Shown here: positions 1-9,544 of the stretch, piece after piece
Numbering within the stretch: position 1 is the first letter of the stretch
Layout of the letters: each line of letters starts with the position of its first letter
NCBI GenBank assembly: GCA_041749475.1
Contig: JBGTBD010000062.1
Span: 1-57,123 of the forward strand
Source: JBGTBD01 sp041749475
GTDB taxonomy: Bacteria > Pseudomonadota > Alphaproteobacteria > Rickettsiales > UBA998
DNA: 57,123 nucleotides
Direction: 5' to 3'
Translations under genes and position numbers: made by a program
The notes under the pieces: model-generated
Told to the model about the DNA's origin: nothing
What the model saw: the letters and a program-made list of their open reading frames with translations, nothing else
Databases searched by the model: none

Positions 1-1
1 G

Positions 2-1180
2 CGCAGCCGCGCCACGGCATTCTCATCCCAGAAAGCATATTCATCCGATGCGCCGCGTCATACGCGCGGGCCCGTTCCGCCGGAGTTGCAGCAATTGTTT
101 CAGCAGATGTGCGGCGCGACGAAGATGGGGGAACTCGCCGAGTGGCAAATTACGCAACAAGCCGCCACATTATCGGAGAGCATCCGCGCCTATAGCCGCT
201 CGCATTATCGCCGCACGGTGAAGGAGCCGCCGATGGTATGGAAAGCGGGTTCGACACGTCTACTGAACTACACCACCTCCGCTCGCGCCAAGGGAATGAA
301 ATGTGCGAAGCCGGTCGTGCTGCTGATCCCCTCGCTCATCAACCGCTATTACATCCTCGACCTCAATGAAAAACTCAGCTTTGCGCGCTATCTCGCCGAG
401 CAGGGGTTCGCCGTCTATATGGTGGATTGGGGAACGCCGGGGGTGGAGGAGAAAACATTCTCCGCCGGGGATTATGTGACGCATTACCTCACCGCCATGA
501 CGGATTGGGTGAAGAAGACACACCCGAAAGCGCCGCTGTTCGTCGCCGGGCATTGCATGGGCGGAATGCTAGCGATGGCGTTGGCGGCGCATAAGCCGGA
601 TGCCATTGCGGGTATTGCATTACTGGCGACGCCATGGAACTTTCAACCAATGCAGATGCCCATCCATGCGCGGATGCAAGCGCCGCACATCGCGGCGTTA
701 CGCAAACATATCTCTAGCCTGCCCGTGTTCCCGGGTGATCAGGTGTTGATGATGTTCTACATGCGCGACCCATTCGTGTTTCATGAGAAATTGCTGCACT
801 TCCAAGACCTGAAAGAAAATTCCGCCGAGCGAGAGCATTTCCTTTCGCTGGAATATTGGGTGAATGATGTTGTCCCCATTACCACGCCGCTGGCTGAGAA
901 TTGTTTCGTCGATTGGCTGGTGCATAACGAGACGCTGGAACATAAGTGGAAAGTGAACGGGCGCACCGTGCGGCCTGACAAGATCCGCACCCCCACCTTC
1001 CTTGCCATCCCTGAGCGCGACAAGATCGTGCCGCCGGAATCGTCCTACGCGTTGGAGGACGCCTTGCCCTTCGCCACCACCATCACTCCCGATTGCGGGC
1101 ATGTTGGGATGATTGTCGGGTCACGGGCGCGGGAGCTAGTGTGGGAGCCGATACGTGAGTGGATTCTCAAGACGGCGTAA
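2..1180 (+). CDS. phaC: Poly(3-hydroxyalkanoate) synthase PhaC-like, 5' end off the window
   Basis: Alpha/beta-hydrolase that polymerises hydroxyacyl-CoA into storage polyester granules. Numbering from an internal TTG at 86, the synthase lipase-like box GHCMGG is at 155-160 with nucleophile Cys157; Asp312 (PERDKIVP) and His339 (CGHVG) complete the triad. PSLINRYYILDL (82-93) is a PhaC hallmark. The same frame is open from base 2 with no ATG, GTG or TTG before 86, so the gene most likely starts outside the window and the TTG is not the real start. The visible length of about 390 residues suits a short class III-type PhaC, or the C-terminal part of a class I enzyme. No phaE, phasin or depolymerase gene is visible here. 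Family assignment is secure; class is not. Confidence 0.88.
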   Translation, partial: RSRATAFSSQKAYSSDAPRHTRGPVPPELQQLFQQMCGATKMGELAEWQITQQAATLSESIRAYSRSHYRRTVKEPPMVWKAGSTRLLNYTTSARAKGMKCAKPVVLLIPSLINRYYILDLNEKLSFARYLAEQGFAVYMVDWGTPGVEEKTFSAGDYVTHYLTAMTDWVKKTHPKAPLFVAGHCMGGMLAMALAAHKPDAIAGIALLATPWNFQPMQMPIHARMQAPHIAALRKHISSLPVFPGDQVLMMFYMRDPFVFHEKLLHFQDLKENSAEREHFLSLEYWVNDVVPITTPLAENCFVDWLVHNETLEHKWKVNGRTVRPDKIRTPTFLAIPERDKIVPPESSYALEDALPFATTITPDCGHVGMIVGSRARELVWEPIREWILKTA

Positions 1181-1203
1181 CACCCCCACCCCGCATAATG
1201 CGA

Positions 1204-1229
1204 AGGGCTCCGCTATCAAGCGAAGCCCT
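1204..1229. terminator. Hairpin between convergent genes
   Basis: AGGGCT (1204-1209) pairs with AGCCCT (1224-1229), with further pairing inside (CCGC/GCGA). It lies between the convergent ends of phaC and the OB-fold gene. There is no clear T-run on either side, so a terminator role is only inferred. Confidence 0.4.
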
Positions 1230-1260
1230 CACACTATTATCAACGTGTTACAATACGTGA

Positions 1261-1662
1261 CTAGTTGGCAGAACGGTCGTGGCTGTCAGACTCATCAGCG
1301 GATGCGGTGACTGTGACTCTACCAGCGGAAATTTCTTTCTCGCCCATATCTTCACTGATTTTACCGTTCACCGAGACCTGATCGCCTTTTTTGACGGTCA
1401 GCTTGTCTTCCGTTTCCACGTCAATCGTTGCGCCGGATTTATCCTGCAGGGTGAATTCATTATCGACTACGTCGATGTCCTTCACCGTACCGGACAGATT
1501 CACCGCAGCGCCTACGTTCGGAAGCTTGGAAATCGTGGCTGCACTCGTGCTTACATTGGTATTTACGCCCGTCGTGGTATCGGAACGGGTGTTCATATCC
1601 TCAGCACTGGCGGCGCCAGCGAATGCGGTTGCGATAATGGTGGTCATGAGAAGTGTTTTCAT
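1261..1662 (-). CDS. Periplasmic OB-fold (BOF-like) small protein
   Basis: Predicted secreted protein of 133 residues. The start at 1662 is preferred because AAAGGAG precedes it and a signal peptide follows at once (MKTLLMTTIIATAFAGAASA); a longer upstream start would bury the signal. After a Thr/Asn/Ser-rich linker (about 22-45), the C-terminal part (VNLSGTVKDIDVVDNEFTLQ, then GDQVSVNGKI) has the beta-rich pattern of bacterial OB-fold domains of the YgiW/DUF5666 kind. Ligand and role are unknown. It stands alone, convergent with phaC, so it is probably transcribed from its own promoter. Confidence 0.7.
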   Translation of the reverse strand: MKTLLMTTIIATAFAGAASAEDMNTRSDTTTGVNTNVSTSAATISKLPNVGAAVNLSGTVKDIDVVDNEFTLQDKSGATIDVETEDKLTVKKGDQVSVNGKISEDMGEKEISAGRVTVTASADESDSHDRSAN

Positions 1663-1783
1663 AGTCATCTCCTTTAGTTTCAGTGGATTCAATCGCCGTG
1701 GCGATGCACCTATACCTAAGGCATTGTTAGTCAAATCGAGATAACCGATAAAAGCTAAGATGTCAGAGAGCCGTAAAGAGTGA

Positions 1784-2182
1784 TTATGATTCTATCTGTG
1801 GAATACCTTTGAGCTTTAGTAGTATATTTCGCCCACCGCGCAGGAAGGGATAGCACAGGCGGGCCATGCGGGGGGATTTAAAGAATTCAATGCTTATTCT
1901 TGATGCAATGTTCTTGCCCCTACCCAGCGTACTCATGATATGCAGCGCGTCCGAACCTTGATAGAATTTGCCGCGATATTTGATGACCATGCCTTGGTTG
2001 ATGTCCATCGCCTGCGCTTTGATTTCCTGTACCACGGCGTTGTTGTGTTCGGTGCGTTTGTCGATGGTCTGAAGCGTTCCGGCGCCTTCCTTCAAGCAGA
2101 AATTATTCACCCCCAACTGGCAGATGGGGCATTCCCCATCATAGATGAGGAATACTTCTTCGCCTTCGTTATGCGGTTGCAT
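1784..2182 (-). CDS. DCC-family thiol-disulfide oxidoreductase-like protein (DUF393)
   Basis: Protein of 132 residues with the family signature YDGECPICQ near the N-terminus (about 14-22), where the CxxC pair sits in a thioredoxin-like position. The rest (DKRTEHNNAVVQEI, SDALHIMSTLGRG, FLRGGRN) also follows the DCC/YuxK family. Substrates are poorly known; a redox role is inferred from CxxC. Its start overlaps the end of the upstream membrane protein gene by 14 nt, so the two are almost certainly co-transcribed and translationally coupled. Confidence 0.8.
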   Translation of the reverse strand: MQPHNEGEEVFLIYDGECPICQLGVNNFCLKEGAGTLQTIDKRTEHNNAVVQEIKAQAMDINQGMVIKYRGKFYQGSDALHIMSTLGRGKNIASRISIEFFKSPRMARLCYPFLRGGRNILLKLKGIPQIES

Positions 2183-2552
2183 AGGTCACCTCCGTATTCA
2201 CGATTTTCTCACCGCCCAGCTTATATTGGCGGTATTTCATCAGGGCACGCATGTTGAACATGTGCATCACGCCTAATACCAGCACCGCGAGGCCGATCTT
2301 CATGCTGAGATATTCTATTACTGCCTGGAGCGTATGCGGTTTGTCGCCCATCTGCAAAGCAAGGCTAATGAAGCCGATATTGATGAGGTAGAAGCCGACC
2401 AGTAGCAGGTGATTGACCGAATCAGCCAGCGTCACGTCCCCTTGGAAGCTTTGGATGAGAAAGACCCGACCGTTCTTATGCAGGCTTTGCCCGACCCACA
2501 CCGCTACGGCGATGCTCACGGCCAGATATGTCAGATATGCACCGATAATCAT
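2169..2552 (-). CDS. Four-helix integral membrane protein paired with DCC protein
   Basis: Protein of 127 residues with four likely membrane segments (about 1-22, 43-67, 80-100 and a weaker stretch between) and a basic C-terminal tail (ALMKYRQYKLGGEK). A good ribosome site AAGGAG lies 6 nt before the ATG at 2552. It heads a two-gene unit with the DCC-family gene and is divergent from an ArsR regulator. Function is unknown; the pairing suggests a small redox or quinone-linked membrane unit under ArsR control, which is inference. Confidence 0.7.
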   Translation of the reverse strand: MIIGAYLTYLAVSIAVAVWVGQSLHKNGRVFLIQSFQGDVTLADSVNHLLLVGFYLINIGFISLALQMGDKPHTLQAVIEYLSMKIGLAVLVLGVMHMFNMRALMKYRQYKLGGEKIVNTEVTYATA

Positions 2553-2590
2553 AGGAAACTCCTTGTTTTATGCATTGATTTCACTTATAT

Positions 2591-2629
2591 TTAGCTAATT
2601 AACTAATAATATACGCCTAGTTAGTTATT
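2591..2629. promoter_or_regulatory. AT-rich dyads, candidate ArsR operator
   Basis: The divergent intergenic region contains the perfect palindrome TTAGCTAA (2591-2598), TAACTA (2600-2605) and inverted TAGTTA copies (2618-2623 and 2622-2627). The spacing and position between the ArsR-type gene and its divergent membrane/DCC unit fit an autoregulatory operator. The dyads are seen; regulator binding is inferred. Confidence 0.45.
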
Positions 2630-2672
2630 TAGTCAATAGGCTAAATGATAGTTGGGACATAAGGTCAGGTTC

Positions 2673-2990
2673 ATGGAAAAAGTATTCGAGGCGCTCTCCT
2701 CCTCCACCCGCAGGAAAATCCTTGCCTATCTTTCGGGCGCGAGCATGACGGCGGGGGAAATCGCGGAGCGGTTCGACATCAGCAAACCCTCCCTCTCCAA
2801 GCATCTCAGCATCCTTGAGAATGCCGGGCTGGTGAGTGGTGAGAAGCGCGGCCAGTTCATCCATTATAGCCTTGTGCCGGATAATCTCGTCAACACACTG
2901 AACAGTTATGTGCAGGAAGTCTGCCCCGTCAGCCGCCCGCTGAAGAAGGAAAGCAAGGCCAAGGCGAAGGGTAAATCCCGGAAATCGTAA
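2673..2990 (+). CDS. ArsR/SmtB-family transcriptional repressor
   Basis: Winged-helix regulator of 105 residues from the ATG at 2673; AAGGT lies upstream, and the longer TTG start at 2652 is less likely. The HTH is clear: LSSSTRRKILAYL, MTAGEIAERF, then recognition helix PSLSKHLSILENAGLV and wing GEKRGQFIHYSL. No Cys pair or His/Asp cluster typical of metal sensing is visible, so it may sense something else (redox or a small molecule) or act as a YgaV/BigR-like repressor. The C-terminus is a Lys-rich tail (KKESKAKAKGKSRKS). It is divergent from the DCC/membrane unit. Confidence 0.85.
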   Translation: MEKVFEALSSSTRRKILAYLSGASMTAGEIAERFDISKPSLSKHLSILENAGLVSGEKRGQFIHYSLVPDNLVNTLNSYVQEVCPVSRPLKKESKAKAKGKSRKS

Positions 2991-3018
2991 AGCATGAAGC
3001 GCCGCTATTCCTAAAGCA

Positions 3019-3045
3019 TGTCACTCCCGCAAAAGCGGGAATGAC
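3019..3045. repeat. Short palindromic repeat, GTCATTCCCG family
   Basis: TGTCACTCCCGC-AAAA-GCGGGAATGACA forms a near-perfect hairpin. The same arms recur at 22656, 28361, 31244 and 46010. It lies between the ArsR gene and the PhnA-like gene. Confidence 0.8.
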
Positions 3046-3153
3046 ACTTGAGAATATAGAATGAGCCGCCTTACCGAACACGCCTCCATTTTCAGGTTGT
3101 AACCTGCGCTTAAACCGCTACAACCAAATCTTATAAACGATAGCGAGTATTCT

Positions 3154-3387
3154 ATGGAAGACGGCGAGACCATTCAGGTTAAGGACAGCAACGGGGCGAT
3201 TCTGGTTGATGGGGATTCGGTGCAAGTGATCAAGGATTTGCCTGTCAAAGGAACATCAGTAACGCTCAAGCGCGGGACGATCATCAAAAATATCCGTCTG
3301 ACCCACGATGAGGAACATATCGAATGTCGCGTCGAGAAGGTCAAAGGTTTGGTGCTGAAGACGTGCTTCCTTAAAAAAGTCGGCTAA
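3154..3387 (+). CDS. PhnA/YjdM C-terminal-domain protein
   Basis: A 77-residue protein matching only the C-terminal domain of PhnA/YjdM: VKDSNGAILVDGDSV, IKDLPVKG, LKRGTIIKNIRL and a final LKTCFLKKVG. The N-terminal zinc ribbon of full-length PhnA is absent, and no Cys-rich frame is visible upstream. Despite the historical name, this family is not an established phosphonate-degradation enzyme. The gene is monocistronic, between an ArsR gene and an efflux pump. Confidence 0.8.
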   Translation: MEDGETIQVKDSNGAILVDGDSVQVIKDLPVKGTSVTLKRGTIIKNIRLTHDEEHIECRVEKVKGLVLKTCFLKKVG

Positions 3388-3427
3388 GTATCGATTCTTT
3401 ACTCATCTTCCCCTACCACGCGTACCC

Positions 3428-4597
3428 ATGAAAGAATTCATTGTTTTGATGGCCTATCTGACGGCGCTGGTGGCGCTGTCGATTGACGCGATGTTGCCGT
3501 CACTGGGGGTGATGGCAACCGACCTGGGCGTCGCGCGGGCCAATGACATCCAACTCGTCGTCGCATTTATCTTCGTCGGGATGACCATCGGACAGATCAT
3601 CTATGGGCCGTTGGCGGATGCCATTGGGCGGAAGCCGGCGCTTTATGCCGGGATGGTATTATTCATCATCGGCAGCCTCGTCTCATGGGGGGCGGAGAGT
3701 CTTTCCGTGATGCTGGTCGGGAGATTCATCCAAGGGCTTGGCGTATCGGGGCCGCGTATCGTCACCGTCGCCATCGTGCGGGATAAGTATGAGGGCCGGG
3801 AGATGGCCTATGTCATGTCGATGGTCATGGGCGTGTTCATCATGGTTCCCGCCATCGCGCCGATGCTGGGGCAAGGCATTATTCATCTATGGGGATGGCG
3901 GGCAATTTTCCTGTCCTACATCATCGCCACCGCTATCGGCTTTCTCTGGGCGTCGCTGCGGTTGAAAGAAACGCTCACGCCGGAGAACCGCAGGCCGCTT
4001 AGCCTCTCCACCATCTGGTCGGGGGTCAAAGAAGCGTCGCGGACGCGGGTGACGATGGGGTATTCCGTGTGCAGCGGCGTGGCGTTCGGCGCGCTGCTCG
4101 GCTATCTCAACTCCGCGCAGCAAATCTTTCAGGATATCTTCGAAGCGGGCGATATGTTCGCGCTCTATTTCGGGTTGCTGGCACTCGCCATCGGCTCTGC
4201 CTTCTTCACCAACTCTGCATTGGTGCGTAAACATGGTATGCGGCGCATCACCAGCCGCGCGGTCATCGCGCTGATGGTCGTCTCGGCGGTATTCATGGTC
4301 TATACCCTCCTCGTCCCGCCGCATCTCGTCATCTTCCTCCTCTTCGCAGGTGTCGCATTCTTCTGTCTGGGTCTCAGCTTCGGCAATATGAGCGCGATGG
4401 CGATGGAGCCGATGGGTCACATGGCTGGTTTAGCTGCCGCCTTCATGGGGTCGTTTTCGACGTTGATCTCCATCACGCTCGGGACGTTGATCGGGCAGAT
4501 GTATGACGGAACGCTTGTGCCATTGGCGACGGGGTTCTTTGTGCTGAGCATCGCCAGTTATGTAATTATGGTGTGGACGGAGCGTGGGCGGACGTAA
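3428..4597 (+). CDS. MFS drug-resistance transporter, Bcr/CflA type
   Basis: Inner-membrane proton antiporter-like protein of 389 residues, the normal length for 12-helix Bcr/CflA transporters. The first helix carries ALVALSIDAMLPSL, the loop 2-3 motif reads GPLADAIGRKPAL, and helix 4/5 has the antiporter-like GRFIQGLGVSGPRIV. The likely role is drug or metabolite export; the substrate cannot be told from sequence. It ends 8 nt before the convergent end of the DUF2254 gene. Confidence 0.85.
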   Translation: MKEFIVLMAYLTALVALSIDAMLPSLGVMATDLGVARANDIQLVVAFIFVGMTIGQIIYGPLADAIGRKPALYAGMVLFIIGSLVSWGAESLSVMLVGRFIQGLGVSGPRIVTVAIVRDKYEGREMAYVMSMVMGVFIMVPAIAPMLGQGIIHLWGWRAIFLSYIIATAIGFLWASLRLKETLTPENRRPLSLSTIWSGVKEASRTRVTMGYSVCSGVAFGALLGYLNSAQQIFQDIFEAGDMFALYFGLLALAIGSAFFTNSALVRKHGMRRITSRAVIALMVVSAVFMVYTLLVPPHLVIFLLFAGVAFFCLGLSFGNMSAMAMEPMGHMAGLAAAFMGSFSTLISITLGTLIGQMYDGTLVPLATGFFVLSIASYVIMVWTERGRT

Positions 4598-4605
4598 TTA
4601 GTATC

Positions 4606-5844
4606 TTACAAGGCCAATGCGGTCAGGACGTCTTTATCCTCTTTCAAATTCATGGCGGCCTTCGCCCGTGAGAGCGCCAGAGCGGAATGGATTTTGGTAG
4701 CTTCTTTCGCTTCTTTATCTCCCATGCTATGCAGTGATTTCAGGGCTTTTTGCAGGCGCATGCCTACCTCCAGAATCGAGGCCCCGTCCCGCGCGATGGG
4801 GGTGAAAATATCATTAAACAGCTGCGCCGTGGTGATTGGCGGCACAAATACCCGAGGATACAGCACTTCATCCTTTTCCTCCCGTTCGAATGTCACCCAA
4901 TACGCCAGTAGGCGCCATGCCGTTCCAATCACGTCGATGGCAGTGCCGGGATCATTCACGGCAGGCGATAAGGCGCGGGAGGCGATTTCGCTGAGGACGA
5001 TCATCCCGAAGCGGGGATCCTGCTCATAGGACCTTGAATCCCCGATGCTGTATGCTTTCCGTATGGCGGTACATATATTCTCCTCTAACGGGGAGGAAAG
5101 AGTGAGGATAGGATGATGTCCATCGTTGAATTTCCCCGGCAGCGCGTGAATGAAAATATCCAGGTTATATTTCTGTGCTATCAGGGAAATCGCCCTTATG
5201 TCGATGTGTTGTACATAGCCGATCTTTGCATGCAGAATAGCGTGGTGCGATTCTTCGGCTTCGTATTTCATTAGTTTCGTTCCGCCGAAATAGGGACTGT
5301 TCAACCGTTCTACCATGGCATTCCGTGCGGCGTCTTCCACCATGTCGATCACGTTTCCGACGCGGCCCAGCTGCGAAAGATAGTTGATCCAGCGGAGCAG
5401 GACGGTCACGATGAGCAGGATGACCCCAATTGTTACCGCGAAGAGGATGAGCCGCCCGCTGTCGCCATATATCCCTATCGTCAGGGCGACGATCCCCACT
5501 AGGCTGAACAGGAATGAGCCGATGAAAGTGGACAGCGCATTCTGCGCGACATTATCCTCCAAGAGCAGCTTGGTGGCGCGGGGCGTGATGTTCGTGGATG
5601 CGGCGGAATAGGCGGAGACCATAGTGCTGAGCGAGAATATGGTCACGGCCAGCATGCTGCTCGCGATGATCTGGAGAATGCCGTCCACCGCTTCGGCCCC
5701 CACTTTGCGTGACACATCCTCCGGGATGAAGCCTTTGAAGATGTATGCTATCAAGGCCGTGATGACGGCCGCGATGCAGAACAGGCTGGCGCGAAGCCAT
5801 AACTTCTTGCTGAACTGACTTAATACCCATTCCCATTTGCTCAT
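4606..5844 (-). CDS. DUF2254 membrane protein
   Basis: Predicted inner-membrane protein of 412 residues. Helices lie at about 16-36, 57-80, 104-124 and 130-150, followed by a large soluble C-terminal region containing RAISLIAQKYNLDIF and SRALSPAVNDPGTAID, hallmarks of DUF2254. Function is unknown. Its start overlaps the stop of fghA by 4 nt, placing it third in the frmA-fghA operon. A role in formaldehyde or thiol stress is suggested only by context. Confidence 0.82.
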   Translation of the reverse strand: MSKWEWVLSQFSKKLWLRASLFCIAAVITALIAYIFKGFIPEDVSRKVGAEAVDGILQIIASSMLAVTIFSLSTMVSAYSAASTNITPRATKLLLEDNVAQNALSTFIGSFLFSLVGIVALTIGIYGDSGRLILFAVTIGVILLIVTVLLRWINYLSQLGRVGNVIDMVEDAARNAMVERLNSPYFGGTKLMKYEAEESHHAILHAKIGYVQHIDIRAISLIAQKYNLDIFIHALPGKFNDGHHPILTLSSPLEENICTAIRKAYSIGDSRSYEQDPRFGMIVLSEIASRALSPAVNDPGTAIDVIGTAWRLLAYWVTFEREEKDEVLYPRVFVPPITTAQLFNDIFTPIARDGASILEVGMRLQKALKSLHSMGDKEAKEATKIHSALALSRAKAAMNLKEDKDVLTALAL

Positions 5845-6692
5845 GTTATCGCCCCCTTTTCCACTATGTGCGCATGATGCCGCAGATGGTCATCCATGAA
5901 GGTCTGGATGAAAAAGTAGCTGTGGTCGTAGCCTTCGTGTTTTCTCAACATCAATTTTTGACCGACCTTCTCACACGCGGCGGCGAAGTGGTCGGGGTGG
6001 AGTTGGGTGGGGAGGAATGTGTCGGAGAGGCCTTGGTCGATGAGGATGGTGGGGTTGGAGGCGTTACCGGATTTCAGGATGAGTTGGGTGGCGTCGTGGT
6101 CGTTCCATGAGGCGCGGTCGGAACCGAGGTAATGCGAAAAAGCTTTTTCGCCCCATGGGCATTCGGTGGGGGCGCAGATGGGGGCGAAGGCGGATACGGA
6201 GCGGTATTTCTCCGGGTGGCGGAGATAGAGCGTCAGCGCCCCGTGGCCGCCCATTGAGTGACCGAAGATGCCGATGCGTTTTGGGTCTGCCGGAAATTCC
6301 TTGAGGATAAGATCGAAAAGTTCTTCCGTGAGGTAGGTTTCCATTTGGTAATGCGTCGACCACGGCGATTGGGTTGCGTTGAGATAGAAGCTTGCGCCTT
6401 TGCCGAGATCATACGCGTCGTCATCCGCCACATCATCCCCGCGCGGGGAGGTGTCGGGGGCGATGAGGATGAGGCCGAGTTCGCTGGCGAGTTTGTATGC
6501 GCCCGCCTTGGTGGTAAAATTCTCCTCCGTGCAGGTGAGTCCGGCGAGGTAGTAGAGTGCGGGTGCAGGTGACACTTTTGCACTATCTGGGACATAGACG
6601 GTGAAGCGCATGTCGCACTTGGTGGATTGCGCGGCGTGTTTGTAATAGCCGAGCGTCCCTTTGAAGCAGCGTTGCGTGCTGATGGTTTCCAT
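5841..6692 (-). CDS. fghA: S-formylglutathione hydrolase
   Basis: Serine esterase of 283 residues that hydrolyses S-formylglutathione to formate and glutathione, the second step of glutathione-dependent formaldehyde removal in the cytosol. The nucleophile elbow GHSMGGHGALTLYL gives Ser146; Asp224 (DQGLSDTF) and His257 (GYDHSYFF) complete the triad. LAGLTCTEENFTTKAG (49-64) is characteristic of the family, and length is typical (about 280). It starts 7 nt after frmA ends and overlaps the next gene by 4 nt. Confidence 0.95.
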   Translation of the reverse strand: METISTQRCFKGTLGYYKHAAQSTKCDMRFTVYVPDSAKVSPAPALYYLAGLTCTEENFTTKAGAYKLASELGLILIAPDTSPRGDDVADDDAYDLGKGASFYLNATQSPWSTHYQMETYLTEELFDLILKEFPADPKRIGIFGHSMGGHGALTLYLRHPEKYRSVSAFAPICAPTECPWGEKAFSHYLGSDRASWNDHDATQLILKSGNASNPTILIDQGLSDTFLPTQLHPDHFAAACEKVGQKLMLRKHEGYDHSYFFIQTFMDDHLRHHAHIVEKGAIT

Positions 6693-6699
6693 TTTTTTC

Positions 6700-7806
<1,107 letters not shown>

Positions 7807-7965
7807 GGGGTGACCCTTTCGTGCGGTGATGTATGCGCACAAGTTATATAAGAGGTTGCGCGGCATGGGCAAGCGGAGGTTTCACGTTGCGCAGAGTCGC
7901 CAGCACCCTTGCAAAAGCCGGTGCAATCCTGCTAGCCTGTCCTCCATTCACCTTGGAGATTCACC

Positions 7966-8382
7966 ATGCACCATCTGTTCCTCGTCCCGTTCGCCGCGCT
8001 TCTTTTCACTTCCTCACTCGCGCAAGCGGAGGAGCATGTGCCGGTGAAGAAATTGCTTTCTACAAGCACGACCGTCTCCGGCCAGCAAATCACCGTGCCG
8101 GAGCACCCGACCGTGCAGGCGATGGTGCTGACCATCCCGCCGGGCGTCAGCCTCCCCGTCCATAAACATCCCTACCCGCGCTATGGCTATGTGCAAAAAG
8201 GCGAGATCGACGTCACGCTGGTTGATGCCAAGAAAGTCCTCCACCTCAAGCAAGGCGAGTTCTTCCCCGAGATCATCGACGGCTGGCATTTCGGCACGAA
8301 TAATACGAAAGAGCCAGTGGAACTGCTGATCATCGATCAGGTGCCGGAGGGGGTGGAGAGTAATACGGTGGCTAGGGAGTGA
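7966..8382 (+). CDS. Secreted cupin-domain protein
   Basis: Periplasmic protein of 138 residues with a signal peptide (FAALLFTSSLAQAEE, cut near residue 21) and one small cupin barrel. The metal-binding motif 1 is visible as PPGVSLPVHKHPYPRYGYVQ, motif 2 as GEFFPEIIDGWHFG. TTGGAG precedes the ATG. Substrate is unknown. A second secreted cupin lies at 10360-10824 but is not closely similar. Confidence 0.75.
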   Translation: MHHLFLVPFAALLFTSSLAQAEEHVPVKKLLSTSTTVSGQQITVPEHPTVQAMVLTIPPGVSLPVHKHPYPRYGYVQKGEIDVTLVDAKKVLHLKQGEFFPEIIDGWHFGTNNTKEPVELLIIDQVPEGVESNTVARE

Positions 8383-8385
8383 TTT

Positions 8386-9204
8386 TTATTGTACGCTTTT
8401 GACGCCTTCGTAGTTTAATATATACCAACTTAAAAAATCCCGTCCTTTAGCGGTTAGCTTAGCTATTGTACTGTTCTGCATTACAATTAAACCAAAAGCA
8501 ACTGCTGGAGCAAAAGCATCGCTACCCTCTGTCCTATGATAAACTGATTTTAGAAAATAATTTTTAGCATCAATAAAATTAGCAATTTTTCCTGAATTAA
8601 CATAATCAACATACTCTTCATGTATTGAAGATTTTGAGTTCTTTGATTTTTCCTGCACTAACTTTTGTTTTAATTCAACGATTTCTTTTTCTTTTTGGAA
8701 GAGCTCTTTTTCTTTTGCAAGTATTTGCCTCTGCACTTCAATATTTCCTCCTTGCAAAGAAAAGTATTTAGACCAAATGGCAGAAACTAATTGGCCGAGT
8801 TGTCTCTTATCGTAATCTATCGGCATTAAATGCAAAAGATCATCTGTTAGTTCGGGATAACGCTCACTAATTTCAGTATATGTTTTCTCCGAGTCAAAAA
8901 TCGAAATAATTTTTCTTAAATCAAAATTGTTTCCCTTTTTTGTTTCTTCTCTAAGAACATGTTTTATTTCTTTATCTACCCATGAAGATTTAAGTGAGTT
9001 TTCTGTAAAAAAAATTAGCGCTACGTCTGCTTTATCTAAACCGTCTCGAAAAATCGATTTTCGCAAATTATCACCCGGAACGATCTTTCTCTTATCAATC
9101 CATACATTGATATAACAGTCTTCTAAATCTTGTACGATAGGCTCAATAAGAGAGCTTTTATCCTCAGATGAATGACTAATAAAAACTAAAACAGAGCTAC
9201 CCAT
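8386..9204 (-). CDS. TIR-domain protein with coiled coil, putative defence effector
   Basis: Protein of 272 residues in a visibly AT-rich stretch unlike its neighbours, suggesting horizontal acquisition. Residues 5-145 form a TIR domain: VFISHSSEDK opens it and the putative catalytic Glu79 lies in SSWVDKEIKHVL, the position used by NAD-cleaving TIRs. Residues about 155-190 are a charged coiled coil (KEKELFQKEKEIVELKQKL). The remaining 80 residues form a small domain I do not recognise (FLKSVYHRTEG, TAKGRDFLSWYIL). TIR proteins in bacteria often deplete NAD during phage infection or make signalling nucleotides, but no sensor gene is adjacent, so the role is inferred. Confidence 0.82.
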   Translation of the reverse strand: MGSSVLVFISHSSEDKSSLIEPIVQDLEDCYINVWIDKRKIVPGDNLRKSIFRDGLDKADVALIFFTENSLKSSWVDKEIKHVLREETKKGNNFDLRKIISIFDSEKTYTEISERYPELTDDLLHLMPIDYDKRQLGQLVSAIWSKYFSLQGGNIEVQRQILAKEKELFQKEKEIVELKQKLVQEKSKNSKSSIHEEYVDYVNSGKIANFIDAKNYFLKSVYHRTEGSDAFAPAVAFGLIVMQNSTIAKLTAKGRDFLSWYILNYEGVKSVQ

Positions 9205-9285
9205 TTATGACCTACGAAACCCTTTTTTGAATTCTAATATGAATTTAGTTATAAATTTCAAAAATAGCTAGCACATAGCATCCTA

Positions 9286-9465
9286 CTATTCCTTCTCCCG
9301 CTCATGCCCCTTCAAATGCTTTTCCAGCTTTTCTGCTTTTAGTTTCTCCAGCTGCTTCTCTTCCTTGGTGCGGCCGAATTTTTGGCGGTTTTGGGTGGCG
9401 GTTTTTTCTTTTTGGGTGCGGGCTTTGGCTTTGCGTTGTTTGTTGAGGTTGATGATCTCGCTCAT
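9286..9465 (-). CDS. Small basic DUF4169-like protein
   Basis: A 59-residue ORF starting MSEIINLNKQRKAKA and continuing with KFGRTKEEKQLEKLKAEK. This matches the alphaproteobacterial DUF4169 family, short highly charged helical proteins of unknown function. The overlapping frame 9302-9535 reads low-complexity Pro/Gln/Arg sequence and is not the gene. It lies just upstream of the TIR gene on the same strand, separated by 81 nt of AT-rich DNA. Confidence 0.7.
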   Translation of the reverse strand: MSEIINLNKQRKAKARTQKEKTATQNRQKFGRTKEEKQLEKLKAEKLEKHLKGHEREKE

Positions 9466-9544
9466 GGGTCGGACTCCGTTGATGGTCTATGATAGCCGAT
9501 GGAGGGGCGCGTGGGAATAGACGGCAATGTCTCATGTTGAATTT

